Of a stretch of 64,000 nt of DNA, positions 51,860 through 60,862 are shown piece by piece; position 1 is the first letter of the stretch; each line of letters begins with the position of its first letter. Source of the stretch: Patiriisocius sp047731265 (GTDB taxonomy: Bacteria > Bacteroidota > Bacteroidia > Flavobacteriales > Flavobacteriaceae); the NCBI RefSeq assembly GCF_047731265.1, contig NZ_CP159835.1, positions 3,100,001-3,164,000 on the forward strand, in the 5' to 3' direction. The notes below the pieces were generated by a model that ran no database searches, was not told the DNA's origin, and worked only from the letters and a program-made list of their open reading frames with translations. A program made the position numbers and the translations under genes.

Positions 51860-54115
51860 TTGAAAAAAATATTCAAACAACTAGAATTATTTCTAAAAAG
51901 CTCCAACTTTGACCGGGGGATTCGGCTTGGGTTTGGGATTACTACCCCCTTTGCTATACTGTATTTTTTAGGGTATTTTGAATATGCTCCAGCGGTTGTC
52001 GTCGGTACTTTTTTGAACGCGCCAGGCGATATTCCGGGAAGTATCAAACGCAAGGTCAATGCCATTTTAATCAGTACTGGATTAACGATGGTTGTTACAA
52101 CCATAATTCTATTTTCAAAGCCTTTCCTGCCACTTCTATTAGTCGCACTTGCAATCATTACGTTTGTTGTGTCGCTGATTTCGGTTTATGGTTTTAGAGG
52201 ATCTTTGGTATCCTTTTCTGGCTTATTGGCAATGGTATTGGCATTTGCCATTCAAAAAGATACAGGGCAAGAGATTTTGGTTCAGGTTGCCTTAATGGGA
52301 GTTGGTGGTCTTTGGTATTTGGTCGTATCCTTTATTTTTCAAAAACTTGCACCTAAAAAAGATCAGAACCAACTATTGTCAGATACGCTTCTGCTTATTG
52401 GTGAGTATCTAAAATTAAGATCCAAATTATTAACAAAGAAAACCAAGCGCGACGAACTCCTCAAACAAACCCTCGTTCTTCAATATCAAATTAACGAAAA
52501 GCACGAAACACTTCGAGAAACGCTGCTAACAAGACGCAAGCGCTCTGGGCGCACGCATTATGAAGAAAAGCAACTATTGATTTTCCTCTCTTCTATCAAT
52601 ATCTTCGAATTGATAGAAGCAGCACATTTGGATGATGAAATGATCGATAGGATTTTTGGCGTGCGCAAAGAATTTCTAAAAGCTTCCAAAAATCTGAGCA
52701 AAATTATGGGCAACCATCTCATACGTTTGTCTGAATTATTAATTCAAAATGATAAAATACCAAATAAAGATATGCTCTTAAATGCATTATCAAAAGCCAA
52801 CGTATCTATCACAAATTACATCGATGCCGTCAAATTACCTGAGGCGCGCGAAGGTGCTTTGGTATTGAAAAATCTATATGATTATCAAGAGCAACTGCTT
52901 CAAGAAATAAGGGCTGTTAGACGTGTAATGGCGAATGTCAAAGATGCATCTAAACCCTCTTTAAAAAGACAAGATTCGAGTCAGTTTTTAACGCTCCAAG
53001 AATACAGACTGAATATCCTTGTTCAAAATTTTAGTTTGGACTCCACCATATTTAGACATTCATTGCGCCTTGCCTTGACCATTGTATTTGCGTACCTGTT
53101 AGGCTTTCTTTTTGGCATCCAAAACACCTATTGGATTTTACTGACCATTATTGTTATTATGCGCCCCAGCTATGGACTAACAAAAGAGCGTTCAAAAGAT
53201 CGTATCATTGGCACACTCATAGGCGCTGCTGTTGCCTTTGGTATTGTGCTCTTTACTCAAAATGTAGTGGTCTATGCGGTATTGGCAGTTGTTTCTTTGG
53301 TATTGGCATTTTCATTAATTCAGCAGAATTATAAGTCTGCTGCTGCTTTGATCACTATTAGTATCATTTTTGTGTATTCCTTCATTAATCCTGATGCCTT
53401 TGAAGTGATTCAATATCGTGTTATCGATACTATTATTGGATCTGTTATTGCTGTCGTTGCTAATTATATACTTTTTCCAACTTGGGAAGCCGATAACCTA
53501 AAACAGGTCCTTCTGAACGCCTTAGAAATGAATAAAAAATATCTTTTAGCAACACAAGCGTTGTATAAAGATCCGTCAAAATATAAACTCTCTTATAATG
53601 TGGCAAGGAAAGAAGCATTTCTTGCCATCAGTAATTTAAATGCTGCTTTCCAACGATTGACCCAAGATCCAAAATCGAAACAGAAAGAATTTCAGCTAAT
53701 TTATGAAATTGTAACCCTTAACCAGACAATGATTTCGGCGATCGCGTCCATCGGTAAGTTTATCATTAATCATAAAACCACCCCCGCTTCAATAGAATTT
53801 AATGTACTTATCAAAAAAATTTCCAATACCCTGCAGATGTCTTACGATAGATTAGACCACGCAAAAATTGAGAAAAAAGTCACAGAAGAAACCGCTGAAC
53901 ATGCACAAGATAAGCTATTGGAAAAATACCAACAATTATCAAATATGCGAGATGAAAATATCAAACAAGGCAACACTAAATTAGACACTGAAACGCTTCA
54001 TGGTCTTCAAGAAGCCTATTTAATTGCCAATCATATGAGCTGGTTGAAATCCCTTTCAGAAAACCTTAAAAAGGCGACTCAAAGCTATCGCTCTTCTCTC
54101 GTAGATGACCAATAG
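51860..54115 (+). CDS. FUSC-family membrane protein (YccS/YhfK-like)
   Basis: 751 aa from TTG 51860. Two membrane blocks of about six helices each (about 20-165: RGIRLGFGITTPFAILYFLG, and about 395-545: FRHSLRLALTIVFAYLLGFL) are separated by and followed by helical cytoplasmic regions. FGIQNTYWILLTIIVIMRPS with YGLTKERSKDRIIGTLIGAA is the FUSC signature. The family is linked to export of aromatic acids or small charged compounds. Monocistronic, divergent from the PNPOx-like gene. No substrate can be named. Confidence 0.9.
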   Translation: MKKIFKQLELFLKSSNFDRGIRLGFGITTPFAILYFLGYFEYAPAVVVGTFLNAPGDIPGSIKRKVNAILISTGLTMVVTTIILFSKPFLPLLLVALAIITFVVSLISVYGFRGSLVSFSGLLAMVLAFAIQKDTGQEILVQVALMGVGGLWYLVVSFIFQKLAPKKDQNQLLSDTLLLIGEYLKLRSKLLTKKTKRDELLKQTLVLQYQINEKHETLRETLLTRRKRSGRTHYEEKQLLIFLSSINIFELIEAAHLDDEMIDRIFGVRKEFLKASKNLSKIMGNHLIRLSELLIQNDKIPNKDMLLNALSKANVSITNYIDAVKLPEAREGALVLKNLYDYQEQLLQEIRAVRRVMANVKDASKPSLKRQDSSQFLTLQEYRLNILVQNFSLDSTIFRHSLRLALTIVFAYLLGFLFGIQNTYWILLTIIVIMRPSYGLTKERSKDRIIGTLIGAAVAFGIVLFTQNVVVYAVLAVVSLVLAFSLIQQNYKSAAALITISIIFVYSFINPDAFEVIQYRVIDTIIGSVIAVVANYILFPTWEADNLKQVLLNALEMNKKYLLATQALYKDPSKYKLSYNVARKEAFLAISNLNAAFQRLTQDPKSKQKEFQLIYEIVTLNQTMISAIASIGKFIINHKTTPASIEFNVLIKKISNTLQMSYDRLDHAKIEKKVTEETAEHAQDKLLEKYQQLSNMRDENIKQGNTKLDTETLHGLQEAYLIANHMSWLKSLSENLKKATQSYRSSLVDDQ

Positions 54116-54358
54116 CCATTTTATTGATTTTCAAGCAACACTTCGAGGATGTTTCTCAAGAGTTTTTATAGCACATTAAATCGATCAACAGAATATATCA
54201 CTTTTAGCAGAGCTTCTTCCCTTAGTATTCTTACCTCATAGAAATTGCAAGAATTCGTTTGAGGCAGTTCAATGGATCAGAATCCACAATTCTGTTATTC
54301 TTTCTCTTTACAAACCTGTCGAGCACTTTAATTAAACGAATTCTTTAAAAACAAAAAC

Positions 54359-55130
54359 ATGAACTTATTGAACGTTGCACAAAAATTGATACAATCTCAT
54401 TTGATAACTGGGAAAGCGGAGTCAGGAACTGAAATTGGTCTAAAGATAGACCAAGCATTATTACAAGATGCTACAGGAACTTTAGTGCAGTTGGAACTAT
54501 AAGTAATGAGTCTCGATAGGGCAAAGACCGAAGTGGCCGTGCAATATGTAGATCATAATTTATTACAGACCGATTTTAAGAATGCGGGTTATGGTACAGT
54601 AAGCTTGGTAATGGAGTAAGCCATCCCGTTCATATGGAACGTTTTGGAATTCCTGAGAAGTTCCTAGTAGGTTCCGATAGTCATAGTTGTGCTTTGGTAT
54701 CTCTGGGAATGCTGGCCATTGGAACAGGTGGATTGGATGTGGCCGCTGCCATAGCGGGGCAAACCTATTTTGTTAAAATGCCAGAGGTAATGGGCATGAA
54801 ACTAACGGGCAAACTTCCCGATTGGGTAAGCGCCAAGGATGTCATACTTGAAATGTTAGGTCGTTATGGCAGAACCTGATAAATTTCGGTATTCTTCCTT
54901 TAGAATTTGAAAACCCACGGAATTATGACGATATTGAACAAGGGCTCTCATCGAATTCAAAAACCTAAGGGAAGATATAATGAATAAAGGTCTCCTAAAA
55001 GTTGAGATAAAAAACAAGAACAATACTATGGGATTTTCACTAAACATAGCCTTAGCGATAGACAAATAGGATTGTTGCGGAAGGGTGGGGTGATAAACGA
55101 GTTTAAAGATAAAGGCGCTTTTTAGGCCAA
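54359..55130 (+). pseudogene. aconitase-family gene, heavily deleted remnant
   Basis: Fragments of one aconitate hydratase in order: MNLLNVAQKLIQSHLITGKA from ATG 54359, a TAA at about 54500 in frame, then SLDRAKTEVAVQYVDHNLLQ, a shift, GVSHPVHMERFGIPEKFLVG and SDSHSCALVSLGMLAIGTGG (54634-54879), then near 54885 FGILPLEFENPRNYDDIEQG and at 55040 LSDRQIGLLRKGGVINEFKD. Between LGRYG and FGILP about 300 residues are gone. Identity is clear although function is lost. Downstream is repeat copy 6. Confidence 0.85.
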
Positions 55131-55244
55131 ATACATAAAAAGAATCCAATGCAGAAGTTGTTGGGTTTGCAACACTCCTGATTATTTAGAGCAGAACCTC
55201 TCCTATTATCTTTATAAAGAAATTTAGAAAATAATGTTTTAATC

Positions 55245-55590
55245 ATTTCACACACATTGCACTTCGCTCCTACCAAATCTTCGCATAAAACTCCAGTTAA
55301 GGCAGTCGTCTCTTTATAAAAAGAGCGTTCTCTTGCTCTTGCACTTTGGCTTTAAATGAGTACAGCATAACGCTTGACAGGAATCCATAATGTTTTAGTT
55401 CCATTATGGCTTTTTTGAACAATGCAGTAACAAGTCAGAAAAATGTGATGTCATAAAAAATGAATGGTGGCTACCAAGTTTAAGTAATAGTGATTTTTAA
55501 GCGTTTATAAATCACTGTACCTTTTGAACGGTGGCACGATAAAATTGCCCCGTTTCTATTGTTTCATTAACTTGCATGAAAATTTAAAAT
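55245..55590. repeat. gap with dispersed repeat copy 6 (about 55245-55400)
   Basis: CATTTCACACACATTGCACT TCGCTCCTACC-like opening box at 55245-55274 matches copies 1-5 and shares ACTTCGCTCCTA with copy 3. The closing box is weak. The remaining bases to 55590 hold no gene; the lipoprotein promoter must be there. Confidence 0.55.
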
Positions 55591-56196
55591 ATGAAAACTA
55601 GCATCGGCCTGCTATTAACATTTTTAATCTTTGCGAGCTGTTCCACTTCTAAAGTGATTCCTTCTCAATGGCTATCTGAGGATTTCAAAAATCAGAAATT
55701 TGACCGCCTTTTGGTTTATGCAAATACCGAGGATATTGACCTTCAATTTGAGTTTGAGGACAACATGGCGATAGTACTATCAAAAAAAGGCCTGTTCCCT
55801 GTTAAAATGCACGATATCTTTCCTGAAATTGAATATAAAGAGAAGCACTCCCAAGAAAAAATAGATCAATTTGTTTTAGACTGCAAGGAAAAAAATATTG
55901 ACAAGGTTTTAATAGCTTCACAGAAATCGATTTCGGTGGATACCGTGGTAGCCAATTCTTTACATAATTATTTTAATACGCTAGAATCTTTAAAATTAGG
56001 AAGTGATAAAGAGGAAAACCTGGTATACAATGTTAAAGAATTAACCACTTACATACTAGAAGCGGCTGTTTACGATATAGCGATAACGTCTGAAGACAAA
56101 CCAATTGCGACGACTACCTTGAAAGCTATAAACCCTAAGTCTATTGAAAAATTAAAGAAAAGTTTTTTAAATGCTATTTCACAACTATTTGATTAG
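55591..56196 (+). CDS. lipoprotein of unknown function
   Basis: 201 aa. Signal and lipobox LIFASCSTSKVIPSQ with C17. The mature part has an alpha/beta pattern (KFDRLLVYANTEDIDLQFEF, GLFPVKMHDIFPEIEYKEKH, CKEKNIDKVLIASQKSISVD and TYILEAAVYDIAITSEDKPI), as in small envelope proteins of the DUF4136/LptE-like size class. I cannot name a family. Monocistronic. Confidence 0.7.
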   Translation: MKTSIGLLLTFLIFASCSTSKVIPSQWLSEDFKNQKFDRLLVYANTEDIDLQFEFEDNMAIVLSKKGLFPVKMHDIFPEIEYKEKHSQEKIDQFVLDCKEKNIDKVLIASQKSISVDTVVANSLHNYFNTLESLKLGSDKEENLVYNVKELTTYILEAAVYDIAITSEDKPIATTTLKAINPKSIEKLKKSFLNAISQLFD

Positions 56197-56493
56197 TATC
56201 CTTGACGCGTAGCGCCTTGATAAACGGGATGCACACGTCCCGATTAATAATCAGGATTGCCATTGTGTTTGTCAGATCCAAAATAAAAACACCCTTTTTG
56301 CTTTGTTTAAAAAATCCGTATTCAATAGAATACCTGATATTCTTCGATTCAAATAAAGTAGCGCTAACAACGGTTAAAATTCAGCACTAAAAACTCAAAA
56401 AAGCTGCCCCATTTTGGCTTTTTTCATTCCAAAAAAAACGTATCTTTCAATTATTATGCACGCATAGTAAAAGTGAATAAAACATACAAAAAA

Positions 56494-58521
56494 ATGACCC
56501 AATATAAACATATTTTCGAACCCTTAGATTTGGGATTTACAACGCTTAAAAACCGTATTTTAATGGGTTCCATGCATACAGGGTTGGAAGAGGAGAAAAA
56601 TGGCTTTGAAAAAATAGCAGCCTATTATGCAGAACGTGCAAAGGGTGGCGTTGGTTTAATTATTTCTGGTGGAATTGCACCTAATGTACAAGGTTGGACA
56701 GGTCCTTTTTCGGCACGAATGAGCACAAAAAAACACGCAAAACAGCATAAAGTAATTACAGATGCAGTACATATAGAAGGTGGTAAAATATGTATGCAAA
56801 TTTTACATGCAGGACGTTATGGATACCATCCATTTGCGGTTGCACCTTCTGCCATAAAATCGCCTATCAGTCCTTTTAAACCATTCAAGCTAAAACAATC
56901 GGGCATCAAACGTACCATTCGCGACTTTGTAAATGCTGCAAAACTAGCAAAATTAGCAGGTTATGATGGTGTAGAAATTATGGGTTCTGAAGGGTATTTA
57001 ATCAATCAATTTATTTCAGAAAGAACCAATAAGCGTACTGATAATTATGGAGGAAGCTATGAAAATCGAATGCGTTTACCCATAGCATTAGTAAAACAAA
57101 CTCGTGAAGCAGTTGGAACCGAGTTTATCATTATCTATCGTTTATCCATGTTAGATTTAGTAGAAAAAGGAAGTACTTGGCAAGAAGTAGTTGCCTTAGG
57201 CAAAGAAATTGAAAAAGTGGGTGCCACTATCATAAATACAGGGATTGGTTGGCACGAAGCACGAATACCAACCATTGCAACATCAGTCCCAAGGGCTGCA
57301 TTTACTTGGGTTACTAAAAAAATGAAAGAAGAACTTTCGATTCCGTTAGTGACTTCAAATAGAATAAATATGCCAGAAACAGCTGAAAAAATATTGGCTG
57401 AAGGTGATGCGGATATAATTTCGATGGCACGACCATTTTTAGCAGATTCTGAATGGGTAAATAAGGCAGAAGCAAATAAATCTGACGAAATAAATACTTG
57501 TATTGGTTGTAATCAAGCGTGTTTAGACCACGTTTTTGCAAGGAAGGTAGCAAGTTGTTTGGTCAATCCAAGAGCCTGTCATGAAACGGAACTAAATTAT
57601 CTGCCATCAGAAATAAAGAAAAAAATTGCTGTGGTGGGTGCAGGTCCTGCTGGTTTAGCTGCTTCCACCATTGCAGCGGAACGAGGACATGACGTCACAC
57701 TTTTTGATTCCGATAAAGAAACAGGAGGGCAATTCAACATGGCGAAGCAAATTCCCGGGAAAGAAGAATTTTATGAAACCATTCGTTATTTTAATAAGCA
57801 GATAGAATTGCACGGCGTAACCCTAAAATTAAATACGCGAGTAACTACTGAAGATTTAAAAGCAGGCAATTTTGATGAAGTAATATTAGCGACAGGAATC
57901 AAACCAAGGACCCTGAAAGTTGAGGGCATTGATCATCCTAAGGTAATTAACTATATTGATGTTTTAAAGTTGAAAAAACCCGTTGGTAAACGTGTTGCAG
58001 TGATTGGAGCCGGAGGAATTGGTTTTGATGTTTCAGAATATTTAACACACGAAGGTGAAAGTACCTCGTTGAATATTGACGCTTGGTTAAATGAATGGGG
58101 AATTGATAAAACATTGAAGGCACGAAGTGGTATTGAAGGTATAACCGCTGAGGTGCATCCGTCACCAAGAGAAATTTTCATGTTCAAGCGCAGCAAAGGT
58201 AAATTTGGTGGTAACCTAGGTAAGACTACTGGCTGGATTCATCGTTCTTCATTGAAAAAGAAAAACGTCCAGTTTATCAACAATGTGCAGTATACCAAGA
58301 TTGATGACGAAGGCTTGCATTATGTTCAAAATGAAGTTCAAAAAGTGTTGGCAGTAGATACTATTGTAATTTGTGCAGGTCAAGTACCACTTAAAGAATT
58401 AGTAGCTCCTTTAGAAACAGAAGGTATAAAAGTGCACGTCGTAGGAGGTGCAGATATCGCTGCCGAATTGGATGCAAAACTCGCTATAAATCAAGCCTGT
58501 AGATTAGCGGCTAAGATTTAA
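56494..58521 (+). CDS. NADPH-dependent 2,4-dienoyl-CoA reductase-like (FadH/OYE-FAD) flavoenzyme
   Basis: 675 aa from ATG 56494 (MTQYKHIFEPLDLGFTTLKN). A GTG at 56473 is less likely. The N-terminal old-yellow-enzyme TIM barrel (about 1-340) has NRILMGSMHTGLEE, GGKICMQILHAGRYG and GYDGVEIMGSEGYLINQFIS. The 4Fe-4S motif follows: NTCIGCNQACLDH and ASCLVNPRAC. The C-terminal half holds FAD and NADPH motifs AVVGAGPAGLAASTIAAERG and VAVIGAGGIGFDVSEYLTHE. The order is that of FadH, which reduces dienoyl-CoA in unsaturated fatty-acid oxidation. Related enzymes act on trimethylamine, so the substrate remains somewhat open. Confidence 0.92.
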   Translation: MTQYKHIFEPLDLGFTTLKNRILMGSMHTGLEEEKNGFEKIAAYYAERAKGGVGLIISGGIAPNVQGWTGPFSARMSTKKHAKQHKVITDAVHIEGGKICMQILHAGRYGYHPFAVAPSAIKSPISPFKPFKLKQSGIKRTIRDFVNAAKLAKLAGYDGVEIMGSEGYLINQFISERTNKRTDNYGGSYENRMRLPIALVKQTREAVGTEFIIIYRLSMLDLVEKGSTWQEVVALGKEIEKVGATIINTGIGWHEARIPTIATSVPRAAFTWVTKKMKEELSIPLVTSNRINMPETAEKILAEGDADIISMARPFLADSEWVNKAEANKSDEINTCIGCNQACLDHVFARKVASCLVNPRACHETELNYLPSEIKKKIAVVGAGPAGLAASTIAAERGHDVTLFDSDKETGGQFNMAKQIPGKEEFYETIRYFNKQIELHGVTLKLNTRVTTEDLKAGNFDEVILATGIKPRTLKVEGIDHPKVINYIDVLKLKKPVGKRVAVIGAGGIGFDVSEYLTHEGESTSLNIDAWLNEWGIDKTLKARSGIEGITAEVHPSPREIFMFKRSKGKFGGNLGKTTGWIHRSSLKKKNVQFINNVQYTKIDDEGLHYVQNEVQKVLAVDTIVICAGQVPLKELVAPLETEGIKVHVVGGADIAAELDAKLAINQACRLAAKI

Positions 58522-58564
58522 TGATGCAAAAAAAGCAATCATTAAATATTTTATAGTGTATGTT

Positions 58565-58744
58565 TTATAAAGTTTTAGCAACTTTTTTTCTTCTCGATAT
58601 TTTTACAATACGACTGTAAACGATCTCTGAAAAATTAAAGGTGTATCCATTAAAACTAGTGGTGTCCTCAAATTGAATAACAATTGTATCCAAGTGTAAT
58701 GCAGCAAATTTAGAACCGAATTTAAAATTCTTAAAAAATATCAA
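58565..58744 (-). CDS. possible 59-aa small protein or remnant overlapping the GH16 stop
   Basis: A minus-strand frame starting with TTG at 58744, overlapping the GH16 stop codon, runs 59 codons to TAA at 58565: it contains KFGSKFAALHLDTIVIQFED and VYSRIVKISRRKKVAKTL. Composition looks protein-like and basic at the end, but there is no ATG and I recognise no family. It could equally be the tail of a lost gene. Confidence 0.3.
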   Translation of the reverse strand: MIFFKNFKFGSKFAALHLDTIVIQFEDTTSFNGYTFNFSEIVYSRIVKISRRKKVAKTL

Positions 58745-60297
58745 TCAATAATAACCTTCTTAGTTATTGTAGTATTTCCTGAATATATTTTTAATATATA
58801 CAATCCAGTGTTTAAATGCTGTACATCGATCTGTTTTGCAGCAGTATTCTTATTAATTACTAATTGCCCTAAGGTAGAGTATAGTTCTACTTTGTCAATG
58901 TTCTCATTTGTCTTAATGGCTATAATATCTGAGGTAGGATTAGGATATACCGTAAAATTATTAGCAACAGTACTTTCAACTCCTAAGCTACCTCCTTGAT
59001 ACACTCTAACATAGTCTATGTCCATACTACTTTCTGTAAAACTAGCATCTACTGCGCCCGCAAAACCACCCATAGCAATATTAAGGATTAAGTATTGTTC
59101 TAAATCAAATGGCCAAGTATCACTAGTTTGATTAGCAGGACTGTAGGTATAAAATCCTACGCCATCAATCATAAATGTAATTTGGTTTGGAGACCAGTTC
59201 ATAGAATACACGTGATAATTATCTGCAACATTAGGAAGTATTTGTGTAGCTGTGTTTACCGTGTTTCCAAAGCTAGAAGGGGTGTGTATGGCACTTGAAA
59301 CTTCGTTCGTTGCATGTAAACCATGTTCCATAACGTCTATTTCGCCGCAGGCAGGCCAAGGCGTTGTACCAAAACCTTGCTCTTGCCAATAAGCACCTAC
59401 TTCACTAACATTTTTTCCCAAAGACCAAATTGCTGGCCAAGTTCCATTTCCGAAAGGAAGCTTTGCTCTTACGTCCACCCTACCGTAGGTAAAGGCAAAT
59501 TTTGAATTAAGTCTTGCAGAAGTATAATTTAAAGTAACCCCGTCTTGCGAAAACACCTCATTTTTAGCAACAATATTTAGATTTCCGTCCGCTACAAACG
59601 AGTTCTCTAATCGGTTTGTATAATGCTGCAACTCATCATTAAACCATTGTCCTCCGTTTGGTCCCATTGTCTGGTGGTGCCATTTAGATGCATCAATTGC
59701 CCCATCATCATCAAATTCATCAGACCAAACTAAATCTGTATAAATTACATCCAGCGCATTGGGATCTGTTGGTATAGCTCCATCTGTAATATTGTCTATC
59801 AAGTACGTTCCTGCAGTGAAAGTATCGTGATCTATTATAATTACTAATCTATCATATGCTCCCGTTGCATTTACACTCGTACCGTTTGAACTGTTGGTAG
59901 CATTTGTGAAATCGAAACTTATCGTTTGCCAATTAGAAGGAGAAGGAACCGTAAATGTCTCTTTAACTTCTACGTTTGGATTGGTTCCATTCTCTAATTT
60001 TAGAAGAATATTATGAGGATTTGGATCAAAAGAAAAGAACGATAAAGTGATATTTTGTTGAAGGTCTAAATCAACTGGGACATCAATATAAAATCCTTGA
60101 TTGGCATTTGAACCATCATTAAAAAATTGTCCCACTATATTACTAGCGCTAATTGGATCATTTCTTGTGGAAAAGCCTGATCCTTCATACCCAATAAAAG
60201 TATCTGCTGAATCTAAAAAATCAATAGGCATGTCCTGACCATAGCTTTGTAAACTTATTAGAAAAATGGTAAAAGCAAATCCATAGGCAGTTTTCAT
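58741..60297 (-). CDS. secreted GH16 beta-glucanase (laminarinase-like) with type IX secretion domain
   Basis: 518 aa from ATG 60297 (an ATG at 60318 adds seven residues ahead of the signal peptide). The signal peptide KTAYGFAFTIFLISLQSYGQ is followed by a carbohydrate-binding jelly-roll (about 25-175), a GH16 catalytic domain (about 190-430) and a type IX sorting domain (FTVYPNPTSDIIAIKT to TKKVIID, about 445-518). The GH16 nucleophile/acid motif ExDxxE is intact in ACGEIDVMEHGL (E319, D321, E324). VWSDEFDDDG and NGTWPAIWSLGKN are further signatures. It likely cleaves beta-1,3-glucan such as algal laminarin outside the cell. No SusC/SusD genes nearby, so it is not in a full PUL. Confidence 0.92.
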   Translation of the reverse strand: MKTAYGFAFTIFLISLQSYGQDMPIDFLDSADTFIGYEGSGFSTRNDPISASNIVGQFFNDGSNANQGFYIDVPVDLDLQQNITLSFFSFDPNPHNILLKLENGTNPNVEVKETFTVPSPSNWQTISFDFTNATNSSNGTSVNATGAYDRLVIIIDHDTFTAGTYLIDNITDGAIPTDPNALDVIYTDLVWSDEFDDDGAIDASKWHHQTMGPNGGQWFNDELQHYTNRLENSFVADGNLNIVAKNEVFSQDGVTLNYTSARLNSKFAFTYGRVDVRAKLPFGNGTWPAIWSLGKNVSEVGAYWQEQGFGTTPWPACGEIDVMEHGLHATNEVSSAIHTPSSFGNTVNTATQILPNVADNYHVYSMNWSPNQITFMIDGVGFYTYSPANQTSDTWPFDLEQYLILNIAMGGFAGAVDASFTESSMDIDYVRVYQGGSLGVESTVANNFTVYPNPTSDIIAIKTNENIDKVELYSTLGQLVINKNTAAKQIDVQHLNTGLYILKIYSGNTTITKKVIID

Positions 60298-60567
60298 AAT
60301 TTCTAGTTTTTCTTTCAAAAATACTACATATCACTTTAGATAGGCGTTTAACAACCCATACAAAACCTATACAAACGTGATGAAAGCCCTATAAATAAGT
60401 ATAACTGGTTATTTTAAGAGTACTTTAACGCTGCTTGTTTTAACAAGATTTAAATTTTTCCCGTTGTATATTTTATCAAAATTATCACGAATTTTAGATA
60501 CTAAACTTAAATGTAATGCACGATACAATTGGTTTTTGTGAAGATTAAAAAATTAGGAATCTGATTA

Positions 60568-60843
60568 TTAGACTTTTAATATCCACCAATCTTCAATCGG
60601 TTTATACGCGAAATGTTCACCTCCAATTGAAGCTTCAAACATTAATCCTCTTGTGGCTTGAGCGAAGACTGTATCTCCAAATGAATAGGATATATCAGCA
60701 GATGTCCTTTTTTTAAGAGCCACGGCAGAAACCTCTCCATCTAATTTCAATTTCTTATTAAATAATTTTTCAAAGGCCTCTTCGTTTTGGAAGAAAATGA
60801 CCTCGCCATATTTTTGAACACCGAACGGTAAACCAAGAGTTAA
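60568..60843 (-). pseudogene. SYLF (YSC84) lipid-binding domain remnant
   Basis: The frame opens after a TAG at 60844-60846 with LGLPFGVQKYGEVIFFQNEE and continues with AFEKLFNKKLKLDGEVSAVA, DTVFAQATRGLMFEASIGGE and HFAYKPIEDWWILKV to TAA. This is the C-terminal third of an SYLF/YSC84 domain (residues GLMFEASIGG are the hallmark). The signal peptide and N-terminal two thirds are absent. An internal ATG at 60750 could give 60 residues, but the protein would not fold. Neighbouring genes are unrelated. Confidence 0.75.
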
Positions 60844-60862
60844 CTATTTCATTTTATGTATT

